Shown one piece after another: positions 9,284 through 18,564 of a stretch of 22,129 nucleotides of DNA. Below the pieces are notes generated by a model, which did not search any database, was not told the origin of the DNA, and worked only from the letters and a program-made list of their open reading frames with translations. The DNA lies in NCBI GenBank assembly GCA_002917775.1, contig KZ627151.1, positions 164,038 to 186,166 of the forward strand, in the 5' to 3' direction. The position numbers and the translations under genes were made by a program. The first letter of the stretch is position 1, and every line of letters starts with the position of its first letter. The stretch comes from Glaciozyma antarctica PI12. Its lineage: Eukaryota > Basidiomycota > Microbotryomycetes > Kriegeriales > Camptobasidiaceae.

Positions 9284-10376
9284 TCACATATCCTCGTTCT
9301 CCCTGTTCCTCCCCTTGCTCGCCCCACCCCTCTTCTTCCATCCCTGCCCGGCCTTCTGCGCCGTCTCCCTCTCCTTTACCACCGCCGACGCATCCCGGTA
9401 TTCGCCCTTGAGTTTGGCGACGAGAGTCGGTAGGGCTACGGCGGGTTTGGTCGAAGCTGTGACGGAGGAGCGAGCGAAAGAGGGTGAGGAAGGGAGGGTG
9501 GAGGAGGGGGTAGGTTTGGGGAGGGGAGGGCAGGCACGAGGGTCGCGAGGATCGTACTTTGGATATTGGTCGGGGGTGAGATCGACCTGGAACGATTGTC
9601 CATCGTCGGTGAGCCGCATCGTTGGTGGGGGAGTGTGGTGCGCGAGCTCGGCTTCGGTGAGGTCGAAGGAGACGGGGGAGGAGGGGTCGGGGAGGTCGAC
9701 TTGGCAGGTTGATTCGCGAGCGAGGGTGGCTTGTCGGGTCGCGAGTTGTTCGGGGGTGAGCTTGGTCGAAGGGACGGGTTTGGTGGGAGAGGAGCTGCGA
9801 GTGGCGGTGGGGTTGCGAACGACCGACGTCTTCGCACCGACTCCCTTGACGATCTTGACAGCCGCAGGTGGTGAGGGGTAGTCGTCCTCGTCCTAGTCAT
9901 ACTCATCAGCCGACGTCCTCCACCTCTCATGCGCTCCAAGCGTCTTCCTCGCCGCATTCCTCATCGCGACCTCCGACTCCTCCTCCCCCTGCTCCTCCCT
10001 CTTCCTCTCTCCTCCCTTCTTAACCGCATTCCCCATCGCATCCATCAACGCCCCTACATCCCCTCTCATCATCTCCTCCGACAACTCCTGATCAAGCTCA
10101 TCAACCGACTTCCTCGTTCCAACAGGCCAGAATCGCTTTCCGACGACCTTCCCCGATTCGTCGCGCATTACTTCCACCTCGTCCACTTCGTTGTAGGACG
10201 TTAGGCGGTGCACGAGGGCATAGGTTGCGGAGGGGGCGATGGCGCCGGGAGCGGCGGGGGCGAGGAAGGGCTGGAGGAGGGGGACGAGGGAGTGAGTGGC
10301 GAAGGAGAGGCCCGTGGGTTTCACTGTGGAGAGGGGAGGTTGGTGGCTGCTGCTGTGCGGAGAGGGAGGACGCACT
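9284..10376 (-). CDS. Unrecognised 320-residue protein with a start codon split by an intron
   Basis: Exons: 10376 (only the A of ATG is coding), 10323-9971 and 9892-9284. The intron 10375-10324 has a GTGCGT donor and CTCCACAG acceptor; joining gives CACC-A|TG-AAA, an ideal initiation context. No ATG exists on this strand between 10324 and 11050. The protein begins MKPTGLSFATHSLVPLL, continues SYNEVDEVEVMRDESGK and GKRFWPVGTRKSVDELD, becomes acidic/basic low complexity, and ends with LPTLVAKLKGEYRDASAVV and a Lys/Arg-rich tail. A second intron, 9970-9893, is inferred because a TAG lies in frame at 9893-9895 directly after a GCTGATGAG branch-like site. The 78-nt excision keeps frame, but its donor GTCGCG is atypical. 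I do not recognise the family. It is divergent from DPM2. Confidence 0.55.
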
Positions 10377-11051
10377 GGTGCTGAGTCCGTCGTGTGGGCG
10401 CGGAGTGGTGCTTGGGGAGGAGAAAGGAGGAAGAGCGAGAGGCGGCAGGGAAGTTTGGGAGGAAGAAAGGGAAGCTTGATGAAGTGTTTGAAGGGATACG
10501 GGAATGAGGGGATGCTTCCCTTTGTGCTGATGGGAGGGGCGTGCGCAGACCGATGCCGATGTGGGCCGACAGGGAGCGGGCGGGACTCGTGAGTCAGAAT
10601 AAGATACGACGGTGAAGCCTGTGGCTCTGCGAGGGATTGAGGAGAGCTGTCGTCGAGGGCTCTGGACCCAGGAGAGGGAGAGCAGGAGGAGCGAGTTGGC
10701 GGTGCTGTGGCAGCGGGTGGTAGTGCTTCTCTGCCTGCGCCGTGCCTTCTTAGATGTCTTGGATTCGGTAGGAAGTCGCCTGGAGCGCTGCTTGACTTGT
10801 TGAGAGCGTTGTGAGGAGAAAGAGCTCCGAGGAGACGCGGTGCCCTTTGTTCTCCTACCTCCCACTTACACCTCACCACTGCGCCTGAGTGCTCTCCACC
10901 ACTCGCCGGACAAGCTCAGATCAACGCGCGACTGCACCAAGCCACTCCCACTCCTCCGCCGGCGTCAACCCCGACCGCGTCTCCCCAACGCGTTGGCGAC
11001 TGCACCTTCCTCGACCTCTCCCCGACTCGCCGTACCAGTTACTCGCCCACC
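10377..11051. promoter_or_regulatory. Divergent promoter region, 320-residue gene and DPM2
   Basis: This 675-base interval separates the split start codon of the minus-strand gene from the DPM2 ATG, so it should hold both promoters and 5' leaders. The minus strand contains no ATG at all across it. A minus-strand frame stays open through much of it without an ATG, which I take as chance in GC-rich DNA. I do not recognise specific transcription-factor sites. Confidence 0.5.
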
Positions 11052-11488
11052 ATGGTACGCAGGAGCCTCTCAAGGCCGTTTTAAACCCAGCTAACCCTTG
11101 CTCTCTCCCAGGCCGTGACAGACAAGCTCGTTGGTGGCACGTTCCCCACCCCGCCTTCCCAGCTCCCCAGCTAACCCTCTCGCTCCACAGGCCTCATGCT
11201 TCTAACCTCTGTGGTCGTATTCACCTACTACACCATCTGGACTCTCCTCACCGTACGTCTCCCCTTCCTCTCGCGCCCAACGGACCCCGCTAACCCCTCT
11301 TTCCTTGACAGCCATTCCTACCACCTTCCTCTCCTCTCCTCGACCTCTTCCCCGCGCGTGAATGGGCCGTCCGAATTCCCGCGCTTCTCATGCTGTCGGG
11401 GCTCACGGCGATTGGCGCGTTCGTGGGGTTGGTGCTGGTCAAGAGCGCGCGGAAGAAGAGTGCAAAGGGCAAGGGCAAGGGAGCGTAG
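11052..11488 (+). CDS. DPM2: Dolichol-phosphate mannosyltransferase subunit 2
   Basis: Four coding exons, 11052-11054 (just ATG), 11112-11133, 11191-11252 and 11312-11488, encode 87 residues, the usual DPM2 length. The sequence has the family pattern: DKLVGLMLLTSVVVFTYYT matches the first membrane helix of animal DPM2 (human [20 protein letters not shown]), then TIWTLLTPFLPPSSPLL, AREWAVRIPALLML and a second helix TAIGAFVGLVLV, with a Lys-rich cytosolic tail. DPM2 is a small ER membrane protein that stabilises the DPM1-DPM3 dolichol-phosphate-mannose synthase, which supplies mannose for N-glycans, O-mannosylation and GPI anchors. It also associates with the GPI-GlcNAc transferase. Presence of DPM2 implies the three-subunit enzyme type rather than the single-chain S. 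cerevisiae type. Donors are GTACGC, GTGGCA and GTACGT. Confidence 0.93.
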
Positions 11489-11717
11489 ATGTGGTTTTGG
11501 AATGATGTGCTGGCTCTGAAGCTGCTGGGAGCTGATACGACCTCGCTGGTGGACTCGCTGGGGTTACACGTGCTTTCATCGATGTCGGCGTTGACTTGGC
11601 TGTTCGAAGGGGTCGGAAGGCTTTCCCTATCGACGCGCCTGAGTAGCTCATCACAGCTTGCTTCTGACCATACCACGACAGCCTTAGCAACCCCTACTCA
11701 TAACTCCAGCAGCATCC

Positions 11718-13464
11718 ATGGCCTCTCCCTCCATCCCCCTCACTCAAACCGCCGTCGTACGCTCCCTCCCTCTCTCCTCCATCTGGCGCCTCGAGCTGAT
11801 CACGCGTGCCCCAGGTCTTTGAGACGCACAACGGCGACCTCGAATTACGCAAGGAGCACCCCGTCGTGCAGCAGAAGGACCTGAAGCCCGGACAGGCGCT
11901 CGTGCGGATCGAGGTGAGCTGAGCTCGGCGTTCGGTAGCTCGGGAGGGGAAGCTGACGATCGGCGTGCCTGCTCTGAGTACACTGGAGTTTGCCACACTG
12001 TGAGTCAATCCGTCGTTACTCTCCGCACGAGTCAAGTGTTGATTATCAAACACAGGACCTTCGTACGCAATTTCGAGCCCCTATCTCCCCTTCTCTCCTC
12101 TTCGCTGACCCCGATTTCGCGATCCCAGACGCCTGGAAGGGTGACTGGCCCGCCGCCGCCAAGCTACCCCTCGTCGGAGGACACGAAGGCGCCGGCCGAA
12201 TCGTTGCCATCGGCGGTCCGTCCTCCCTCTTTCCGTTCGCGCCCAAGCTGACCTAGGAAATGATAGATTCGACGTCGACGAACCTAAAAGTCGGCGATGC
12301 GGTGGGAATCAAGTGGCTCGCAGACTCGTGCTTGGATTGCGAGTGCTGTAGGCTTGGAGAGGAGTCGACGTGCTCGCAGGCGTTGTGCAGTGGGTTCCAT
12401 GTGGACGGGACGTTCCAGCAGTACGTTCCTTCCCCCTCCGTTGCTCTTCTCCTACCAGCCGTGATTGTGGAGCTGACCACCCACACCCACTCGCGCGCAG
12501 ATACGCCGTCGCCTTCGCGCGCCACCTCACCCCCATCCCCGAATCCCTCCCTCTCGACCAAGCCGCACCAGTTCTCTGTGCCGGAGTCACGGTCTGGAAA
12601 GCGATCAAGCGGAGCAACACCAAGCCCGGAGACTGGATCCTAATCAGTGGTGCTGGAGGTTCGTCCGTTCCTGCGAAGGAACTGAGGAGGAGCTGATGGG
12701 GAGCAGGTGGACTTGGACATCTGGCGATCCAGTATGCTGCGGCTATGTCGCTGAGGATTATCGCGGTCGATACGGGCGCAGAGAAGGAGAAGCTTTGCCG
12801 CGAGCTCGGAGGTCCGCTCCTTCTCCTTCACATCTCGCACGCAGGACTGACGCCTTGCCGCAGCCGACGTCTTCCTCGATTTCAAGCAGGAGAGAAATTT
12901 CATCGCTCGCGTCAAGGAAGCTGCAGGCGGTATCGGGCCCCACGTCCGTCCCTTCCTTCCTCCTCGCCTGCGTCGGACAACTGACGCCGCTACAACAGGC
13001 GGCTATCATCACCGCCCCAATCGCAACGGGGTACAACCAAGCACTCGACTACCTCCGCCCGCACGGCACGCTCGTCGCCGTCGGCCTTCCTCCCGACGCC
13101 TACATCTCCGCCAACGTACGTCTTCCTCGCTTCCCTCTCCCATTCCGCCGCTGAATCGGTATGGCACGAAAGGTCTTCTGGACCGTCTTCAAGGCTCTCC
13201 GGATCGTTGGCTCGTACGTCGGCAACAGGCAAGACGCTATCGAGGCGCTTGACTTCGCAGCGAGGGTCCGTTCCTCCTTTCTCCTTGCGGATGTCGCTAA
13301 CGATGCGCAGGGGAAAGTGAAGGCGCTCATTCGGGTCCAGCCAATCGAGGATCTGCCGGGAGGTGAGCTGCTCGCTAGCTGAGCGAGGAGGGAAGCTGAT
13401 GAGAGTAGTTTTCGCGGCGATGGCGGAGGGGACGTTGGTTGGGAGGGTGGTGCTCAAGTGCTAG
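11718..13464 (+). CDS. ADH1: Zinc-dependent alcohol dehydrogenase (yeast ADH1 type)
   Basis: Thirteen exons: 11718-11756, 11815-11913, 11979-11999, 12056-12062, 12129-12215, 12267-12420, 12501-12658, 12707-12811, 12864-12943, 12999-13115, 13173-13265, 13311-13362 and 13409-13464. They total 1068 bases, 355 residues, matching the family. It interconverts ethanol and acetaldehyde with NAD(H). Catalytic zinc ligands are C51 (YTGVCHTDLH), H74 (GGHEGAG) and C162 (VLCAGVTVW). Structural zinc cysteines are C106, C109, C112 and C120. The nucleotide-binding loop is GAGGLG at 186-191, and D209 (IIAVDTG) is the residue expected for NAD preference. No targeting peptide is evident, so the protein is probably cytosolic. 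The 7-base exon 4 and 21-base exon 3 are required to restore the invariant CHTDLHAWKGDW block. The symbol reflects subfamily, not proven orthology. Confidence 0.95.
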
Positions 13465-14053
13465 GTTTCTCGCAAGTAGGAGGGCTTTATAGAGGTCGTG
13501 TAGTGGTCGTACGCCTTGTTTTCGTTCGCAACGAGGGTTCCGATTTCGTGCCAGTCTCAGCTCCCTCGCAGACTTCCTCCTTCGGTCGCGAGGAATGAGA
13601 AAAGGCGAGAGAGGTTAGATCGCTTGGACTTGTTCCGTTCTGCTTTCTTCCACACCCTGGTGCCCTAGATAGCTCTTGTTTGGACTGCAAACAGGTGCCG
13701 CTTCGCAAGGAGAGACTTAGAAGCGCAAAAAAAAAACGCAAACGCGCTCACTCCCTCTCGCTTGGACTAAATCCCTCTGCAGCCTGAGTCTTCGCTCCTA
13801 CTAACCAACTATGCTTTCACCATCAAAGCGGGTAATGCACAAAGGCAGGAAGGGAGGACCTCGACTGGTTTGCGGCCTGCCGAGCTTGCCGCGCTGTCGC
13901 GTTCTTCCTCAGGCCTTGCGCCTTCCCGACGGACCAAATTCTCCTGCGCTTTGCCCCTTGAACGCAGCCGCAAACTCCACCAGAACAGGTACGTCCAGGC
14001 GGGGCGCGCAAGAGTTGCACGAAGAGCTGACCCCGGTGTTCCCCCCAGACAGC
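13465..14053. other. Gap between ADH and cystathionine gamma-lyase, with leader exon and intron
   Basis: The interval should hold the ADH 3' UTR and the promoter and leader of the next gene. It contains a run of ten A at 13727-13736. An in-frame upstream ATG lies at 13811. A probable leader intron runs 13989-14048 (GTACGT donor, CCCCCAG acceptor), five bases before the chosen ATG at 14054. That intron is 60 nt, so it is frame-neutral. The stretch ...CCTACTAACC at about 13796-13805 resembles a branch site, so the leader may contain a further intron. Confidence 0.5.
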
Positions 14054-15717
14054 ATGTCCCCCGTCCTCCTCTCCAACGGCGACAAGCCCGCGACCCCCAA
14101 CAGCGCCACTCCCGTTCCCGTTCCCGCACCCGACCTCCACCCTTCCTCCTTCGCCTTCTCCACTCGCGCCCTACACATCGGATCCGAGCACCATCTCTCC
14201 GCTTCCTCCGCTGTCATCCCCTCCATCGACTTGTCGACCACGTACGCTCAGTCGAGCGTAGGAGTCCACCGGGGATTCGAGTACACGCGCAGTGCCAACC
14301 CCACTCGTCTGGCCCTCGAACGCCTCCTCGCCTCGCTCGAAGGCGCCGACGTCCTTCTCGACGCTGCGCTCTCAGCGGAGGGGAAGTTGGAGAGCTGGGA
14401 AGGAGGACCTGCCGCACTGGCCTTCTCGAGTGGAAGCGCGGCTACCGCTACGATCGTTTCAGGGTTGGCGGGGCAGGGGGGACATGTCGTTAGTGTCGGA
14501 GACGTCTATGGAGGAACGTCGCGCTACATGGTCCAGGTTGCGAGCGTGCAGCAGGGTGTGGAGACGACTTTCGTGGATATGAGCTATGGCAAGGGAGGGA
14601 AGCAGGTCGTCGAGAGCGAGGAGGAGGCAAAGGCGAGAGCCGAGAGTGAGGATGCCGAGATCGTCAAGCGTGTCGAGGAGGCGATTCGCCCTACGACGAA
14701 GGTGCGTTCTTCCTTCCTTCTCCACTCTGCTTGGAAAGCTAACGAACAGACGACAGCTTATCTGGGCCGAGACGCCTACGAACCCACTGCTCAACCTCGT
14801 TCCCATCGCCCTCATCTCGCGCATTGCGAAGGCCCACCGAATCCCCCTCAGTACGCTCCTTCCCTGTGTCGCTCTTCCAGTCACTAACCACGCTCCCACA
14901 GTCATCGACAACACCTTCGCATCCCCCTACTACCAAAACCCCCTCACCCTCGGCGCCGACGTCGTCGTCCACTCCATCACCAAGGTCCGTTCTTCCCCCT
15001 CCTCCCTTCCTCCCACTAACCCCTCGCCCGCAGTACATCAACGGCCACTCGGACGTCTGCGGCGGCACCATCATCACCTCCGACCCCTCCCTCCTAACGC
15101 GTTTCCGTTTCCTCCAAAACGCCCACGGTGCCATTCCCTCCCCCTTCGATTCCTGGCTCGTTATTCGAGGAATCAAGACGCTCTCCCTCCGTCTCCGTCA
15201 GCATGGGATCAACGCTCTCCTCGTTGCGAACTGGCTCGAACGAGTCGGGGTTCCGGCGGGGTTGGTGAGGGACGTTAGGTACCCTGGCCTCAAGCGTGCG
15301 GAGGAGAAGAGTGGGGAGAAGAGGGAAAGGGAATTGGCTTGGAGTCAGTTGAGTGCGGAGGCGAGGGGGTGGATGGAGGGAAGGGGGTACACGAGGGATG
15401 GGGAGGAGGGATTCCCGTCCGGTGGGATGGTCAGCTTCCACATTTCGTCGCCCGAGGAACGGTCTCAGGACGTCTCGGAGGTGGCGGAGAAGTTCCTCGA
15501 GAGGCTGGAGTTGTTTGCGCTTGCGGAGAGCTTGGGTGGGGTCGAGAGCCTCGCGGAGTTGCCGTTGAGGATGACGCATGCGGGAGTTGAGGTCGGGAGG
15601 AGGAGGGAGTTAGGGATCGATGGGGAGTTGGTTAGGCTGAGTTGCGGAGTTGAGGAGGGGGAGGACCTTAGGATGGATGTTGAGAGGGCGTTGAAGTGGG
15701 CTGTCAAGGGGGAGTAG
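14054..15717 (+). CDS. CYS3: Cystathionine gamma-lyase (PLP enzyme, Cys/Met metabolism family)
   Basis: Exons 14054-14701, 14757-14850, 14902-14984 and 15034-15717 encode 502 residues. The enzyme cleaves cystathionine to cysteine, 2-oxobutyrate and ammonia in reverse transsulfuration. Visible family motifs: FSTRALHIGSEH, YTRSANPTR (77-85), SVGDVYGGTSRYM, IWAETPTNPLLNL, IDNTFASPYYQNPLTLGAD, the PLP lysine in VVHSITKYINGHSD (K275, at the end of exon 3), FLQNAHGAIPSPFDSW and LAESLGGVESLAELP. These match yeast Cys3 best; beta-lyase or gamma-synthase is less likely. The protein is about 110 residues longer than Cys3 because of charged insertions after FVDMSYGKGGKQ and around KRAEEKSGEKRER, plus a Pro-rich N-terminus. 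The ATG at 14054 was chosen because it opens just after the leader intron; an in-frame ATG at 13811 could add about 61 residues. Confidence 0.92.
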
Positions 15718-15850
15718 AGTGGGGGAGTGTAGAATTACAGAGCTTGAGATTGGATTGGAACTTTACGAGATCGGAGCAGCGAGCTAGAATATTGGGAGCG
15801 AAGAGCGAGGAGAGCGAGATCGCTCGTTTCGATTGCGAACCTCCCATCCT

Positions 15851-18055
15851 CTACTCAAATGCATACCTACTCATCTTTCGAATCCTATTCCCATACCTAC
15901 GACTCATCAGCCCCACGTCAAACTCACGACGATGAGGAACTCACTTGTAAAACACGAACGGCACCGGACTCAACAGTAGCCCTACGAATCCCAGCAGCGA
16001 CGCTGTCCACGGCACCCCCAGCTGCTCAATCATCGGTCCAGCGAATAAGGGGAATCCGAACCCCGCCAAAGAGCGGACGATTTGCGCCGCTGCGAAAGCT
16101 GATGCGGCGTAATCTGTGAGATGGGGGTCAGTTCGTGCGGCCGAGCGGTGGGAGGAGGGGAGGGACAGAGGGACGCACACATGTAGCAGTCACCGAGGTA
16201 GGTTAGGCAGCCTTGGAAGGTGAAGAAGATTGAGTAGCCCGTCGCGAGGCCTGAGAGAGCGGGAGCGATCCAGTGCGTGTTGGCGTTCTGCGTCGCTGCG
16301 TTTAGTTCTTTCTCCCGTACGTGCGAAAGAATGGCGTACGGAGCTCCATCCGAACCAGAATAGACCGATGGAGAAGAGGGGGCCACCGATAAACATGCAG
16401 ATCAACCTGCGTGGGGTGTCAGAAAGCGGCAAGCGAGCGAGGCACGCGACGGACCGTTCTTCTGGGACGGGTTGGTTGCCGTTTGCGGCAAAGGCGATGG
16501 CGTATTTACGCTCGTAGTAGGGCATCATGGTGTAGCCTAGGACGGCGCCGATCCTGGGAGGGCGTTAGTGGAGAAGCGAGGAAGGGGGAGAGAGACTGAC
16601 GCGATGCCGAGAAGGGGGAGGGAGCCTAATCCTTCGCTCATACCGTGGATGTCTTGGAAGACAGCGGGGTAGAGAGTGAAGAAGAGGTAGATGACGCCGT
16701 ACACCGCCGCGAGATACAGCCTGCGACCAAATCAGCGAGGTCAGGAGCTCCGAGAGAGGAAGGTACGCACGAGATGAGCGACACGATCGGTTCAAAAATG
16801 AGCATCACCATCGGTCTCGCAATAACCTTGCTTACGATCGCGCGCAGACTCGTATCCTCGCGTTCCAGCTTGGCCCAATACCGGTCATCTCCCGTCTCGC
16901 GTCGCAGGCGTTGGGCTTTCAGCTTGAGCAGGTACGGGTGGTACGTTTCTGGTAAGGTGGTGAAGAAGGCAATGAAGATGAGGCAAGAGAAGGTAAAGAG
17001 GAGCCAGAAGACGGCGCGGAAACCGTGTCGCTCGCCTAGGAAGCCTGCTGCGATCGGGGCCTGCGAGGGTTGCGAAGTAAGGTTGATGCTCGCGGAGGAG
17101 GAAGGAAAAAAGCGGGAAGGGCACGCACGAGGAGAGGACCGAGGGTGGGAGAGATGGAGAACGAGGCGAAGGGAATGCCTCGCTCGACTGCTGGCCACAA
17201 ATCCGATATGCTCCCGCCCGAGTTGGTGAGGGATGCGGCTGCGAATACGCCACCGATGAAGCGAGATACGAGGAGTGTTGCCATGTTGGGTGCGAGAGCG
17301 CAGGGGATGATAAAGATCTGCGGTGGCGAAGGGGGTTAGCGGGCGAGAGCGAGGGCAGCGGAGAGACTTGCGATGTAGACCAAGAAGGTCATGATGAAGA
17401 TTGGCCGCCGGCCGTAGACTTCAGATAATGGAGCCTGCAGGCGTTAGTCGAAAGAAGAGAGGACGAGGAGGAAGGAACGCACCCAGATGATGGGTCCTGC
17501 GAAGCAAGAGGGTGAGCGAGCAGTTCGACGAGGATGGATTCGCAACTCACCGACACAATATCCTGAAACAAATAGTGACACTACCAACGTAGTGACGAAC
17601 TTTGACTGTCCCAACTCGTCCTGCATCTCGTTGAACGCTCCCGACGGCAAAGAGCTAGCGAACGTCGCGCAAAAGCAGAGCCTAAAACGCGTCGAGTCAG
17701 TTCGCAGCAACGATGCACGCAGCAACGATGCTAGGCACGACGATCCTAGGAACGTAAGGTACCACCTCCTCCCCTTGGACCAGTTCATAGGGTTCGCCAG
17801 CTCTCCCTCCTCCCACTTGACAAGCCACAGATCCTCGGCCTCCTTCGCCTCCTTCTCCAACTCCTTTGCCGGTTCCTCGGGGTAGTCCTCAACTGGTGAT
17901 AATGGGCCCTTTTCGAGGTCGGAGGGAGGAGGGAAGTGTAGATGTGGAGGTAGAGCTGGGTCGCGCGGGGCCCCTGGGGAAGCGACCCGCGTTGCGGCGC
18001 TCGAGGAGCCGAGCGAGGCGATGGAGGCCGGCCGGCTGGCGTCGATTGGTGCCAT
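15851..18055 (-). CDS. Major facilitator superfamily transporter, DHA1 drug:H+ antiporter type (TPO/FLR1-like)
   Basis: Twelve exons: 18055-17739, 17681-17551, 17496-17483, 17434-17372, 17317-17129, 17060-16771, 16720-16601, 16553-16455, 16406-16340, 16287-16179, 16113-15945 and 15896-15851; 1614 bases, 537 residues. An acidic cytosolic N-terminus ends NPMNWSKGRRWYLTF, then come helices with the DHA1 pattern: [37 protein letters not shown] in two overlapping parts, ALAPNMATLLVSRFIGG, LPETYHPYLLKLKAQRLR (central loop), MFIGGPLFSIGLFWFGW and YYAASAFAAAQIVRSLAG. The end is YGNRIRKMSRYAFE. The family exports drugs, polyamines or weak acids with protons at the plasma membrane; the substrate here cannot be read from sequence. 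It is divergent from the Nudix gene and convergent with CYS3. Intron 4 is GC-AG and exon 3 is only 14 bases. Confidence 0.93.
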
Positions 18056-18564
18056 GGTGTTGGTGGTGTGCCTGGCGTTGCTGTTGGAGAGCGCAGAAGA
18101 CGAGGCTGAATGATGAGGAGCTCGTTCAAGCGCAAGCCGAAGAAGATTTGGGGGTTCGGCAAGTCTCCGGAGCTCCGGCGTTAACGCCTTTTCGGGATCC
18201 CTTTCTCGCCAGGAGAGGAGCGAGCAGGTGCCAACAGTCGTACAGCGAGAGAGCTGGCGAATCGAGCGCTGGTGGAGGAGGCGAGGCGTGGCGGACGCGA
18301 ACCGAAAACACAAAAGTGTGGGGTCGACTTCCGCGGAGTTTGGGTCTCTCCTCCTTTTTCCTCTCCAGTCACCGTTCGTACTGGCCGTTCGATCAAGACA
18401 GCAAGCTCGTGGCCGAGGCTAAAATACCTGCCAAACCTGCTCTACTTCAAGCCCAACGGAGTGCGCCCCAGCCAATACTTCCCCCCGCCTTTCCCTCCTC
18501 GTCGATCCCAGGCTCGAACCGGCTGTTTCTTCTTACCGACAACCGCCGTCCCTTCCTCCTCCTG
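18056..18564. promoter_or_regulatory. Divergent promoter region, MFS transporter and Nudix gene
   Basis: 509 bases between two divergent start codons. It contains adjoining perfect palindromes at 18167-18188 (CCGGAGCTCCGG sharing GG with GGCGTTAACGCC). The first includes CGG-N4-CCG, the half-site arrangement bound by many Zn2Cys6 fungal regulators. A T/C-rich stretch follows at about 18349-18366. Regulation by such a factor is inference. Confidence 0.5.

Noticed and set aside
11051-11053. Minus-strand ATG in the CCATGG at the DPM2 start as the initiator for the divergent gene
   Set aside because: It meets a stop after four codons unless another intron is assumed, and it would make both transcripts overlap exactly at their start codons. 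The A|TG junction is simpler.
11718-13464. ADH as a broken or horizontally transferred gene because no frame is open for long
   Set aside because: Thirteen exons splice to an exact-length, motif-complete protein with the same donor style as the neighbouring genes.
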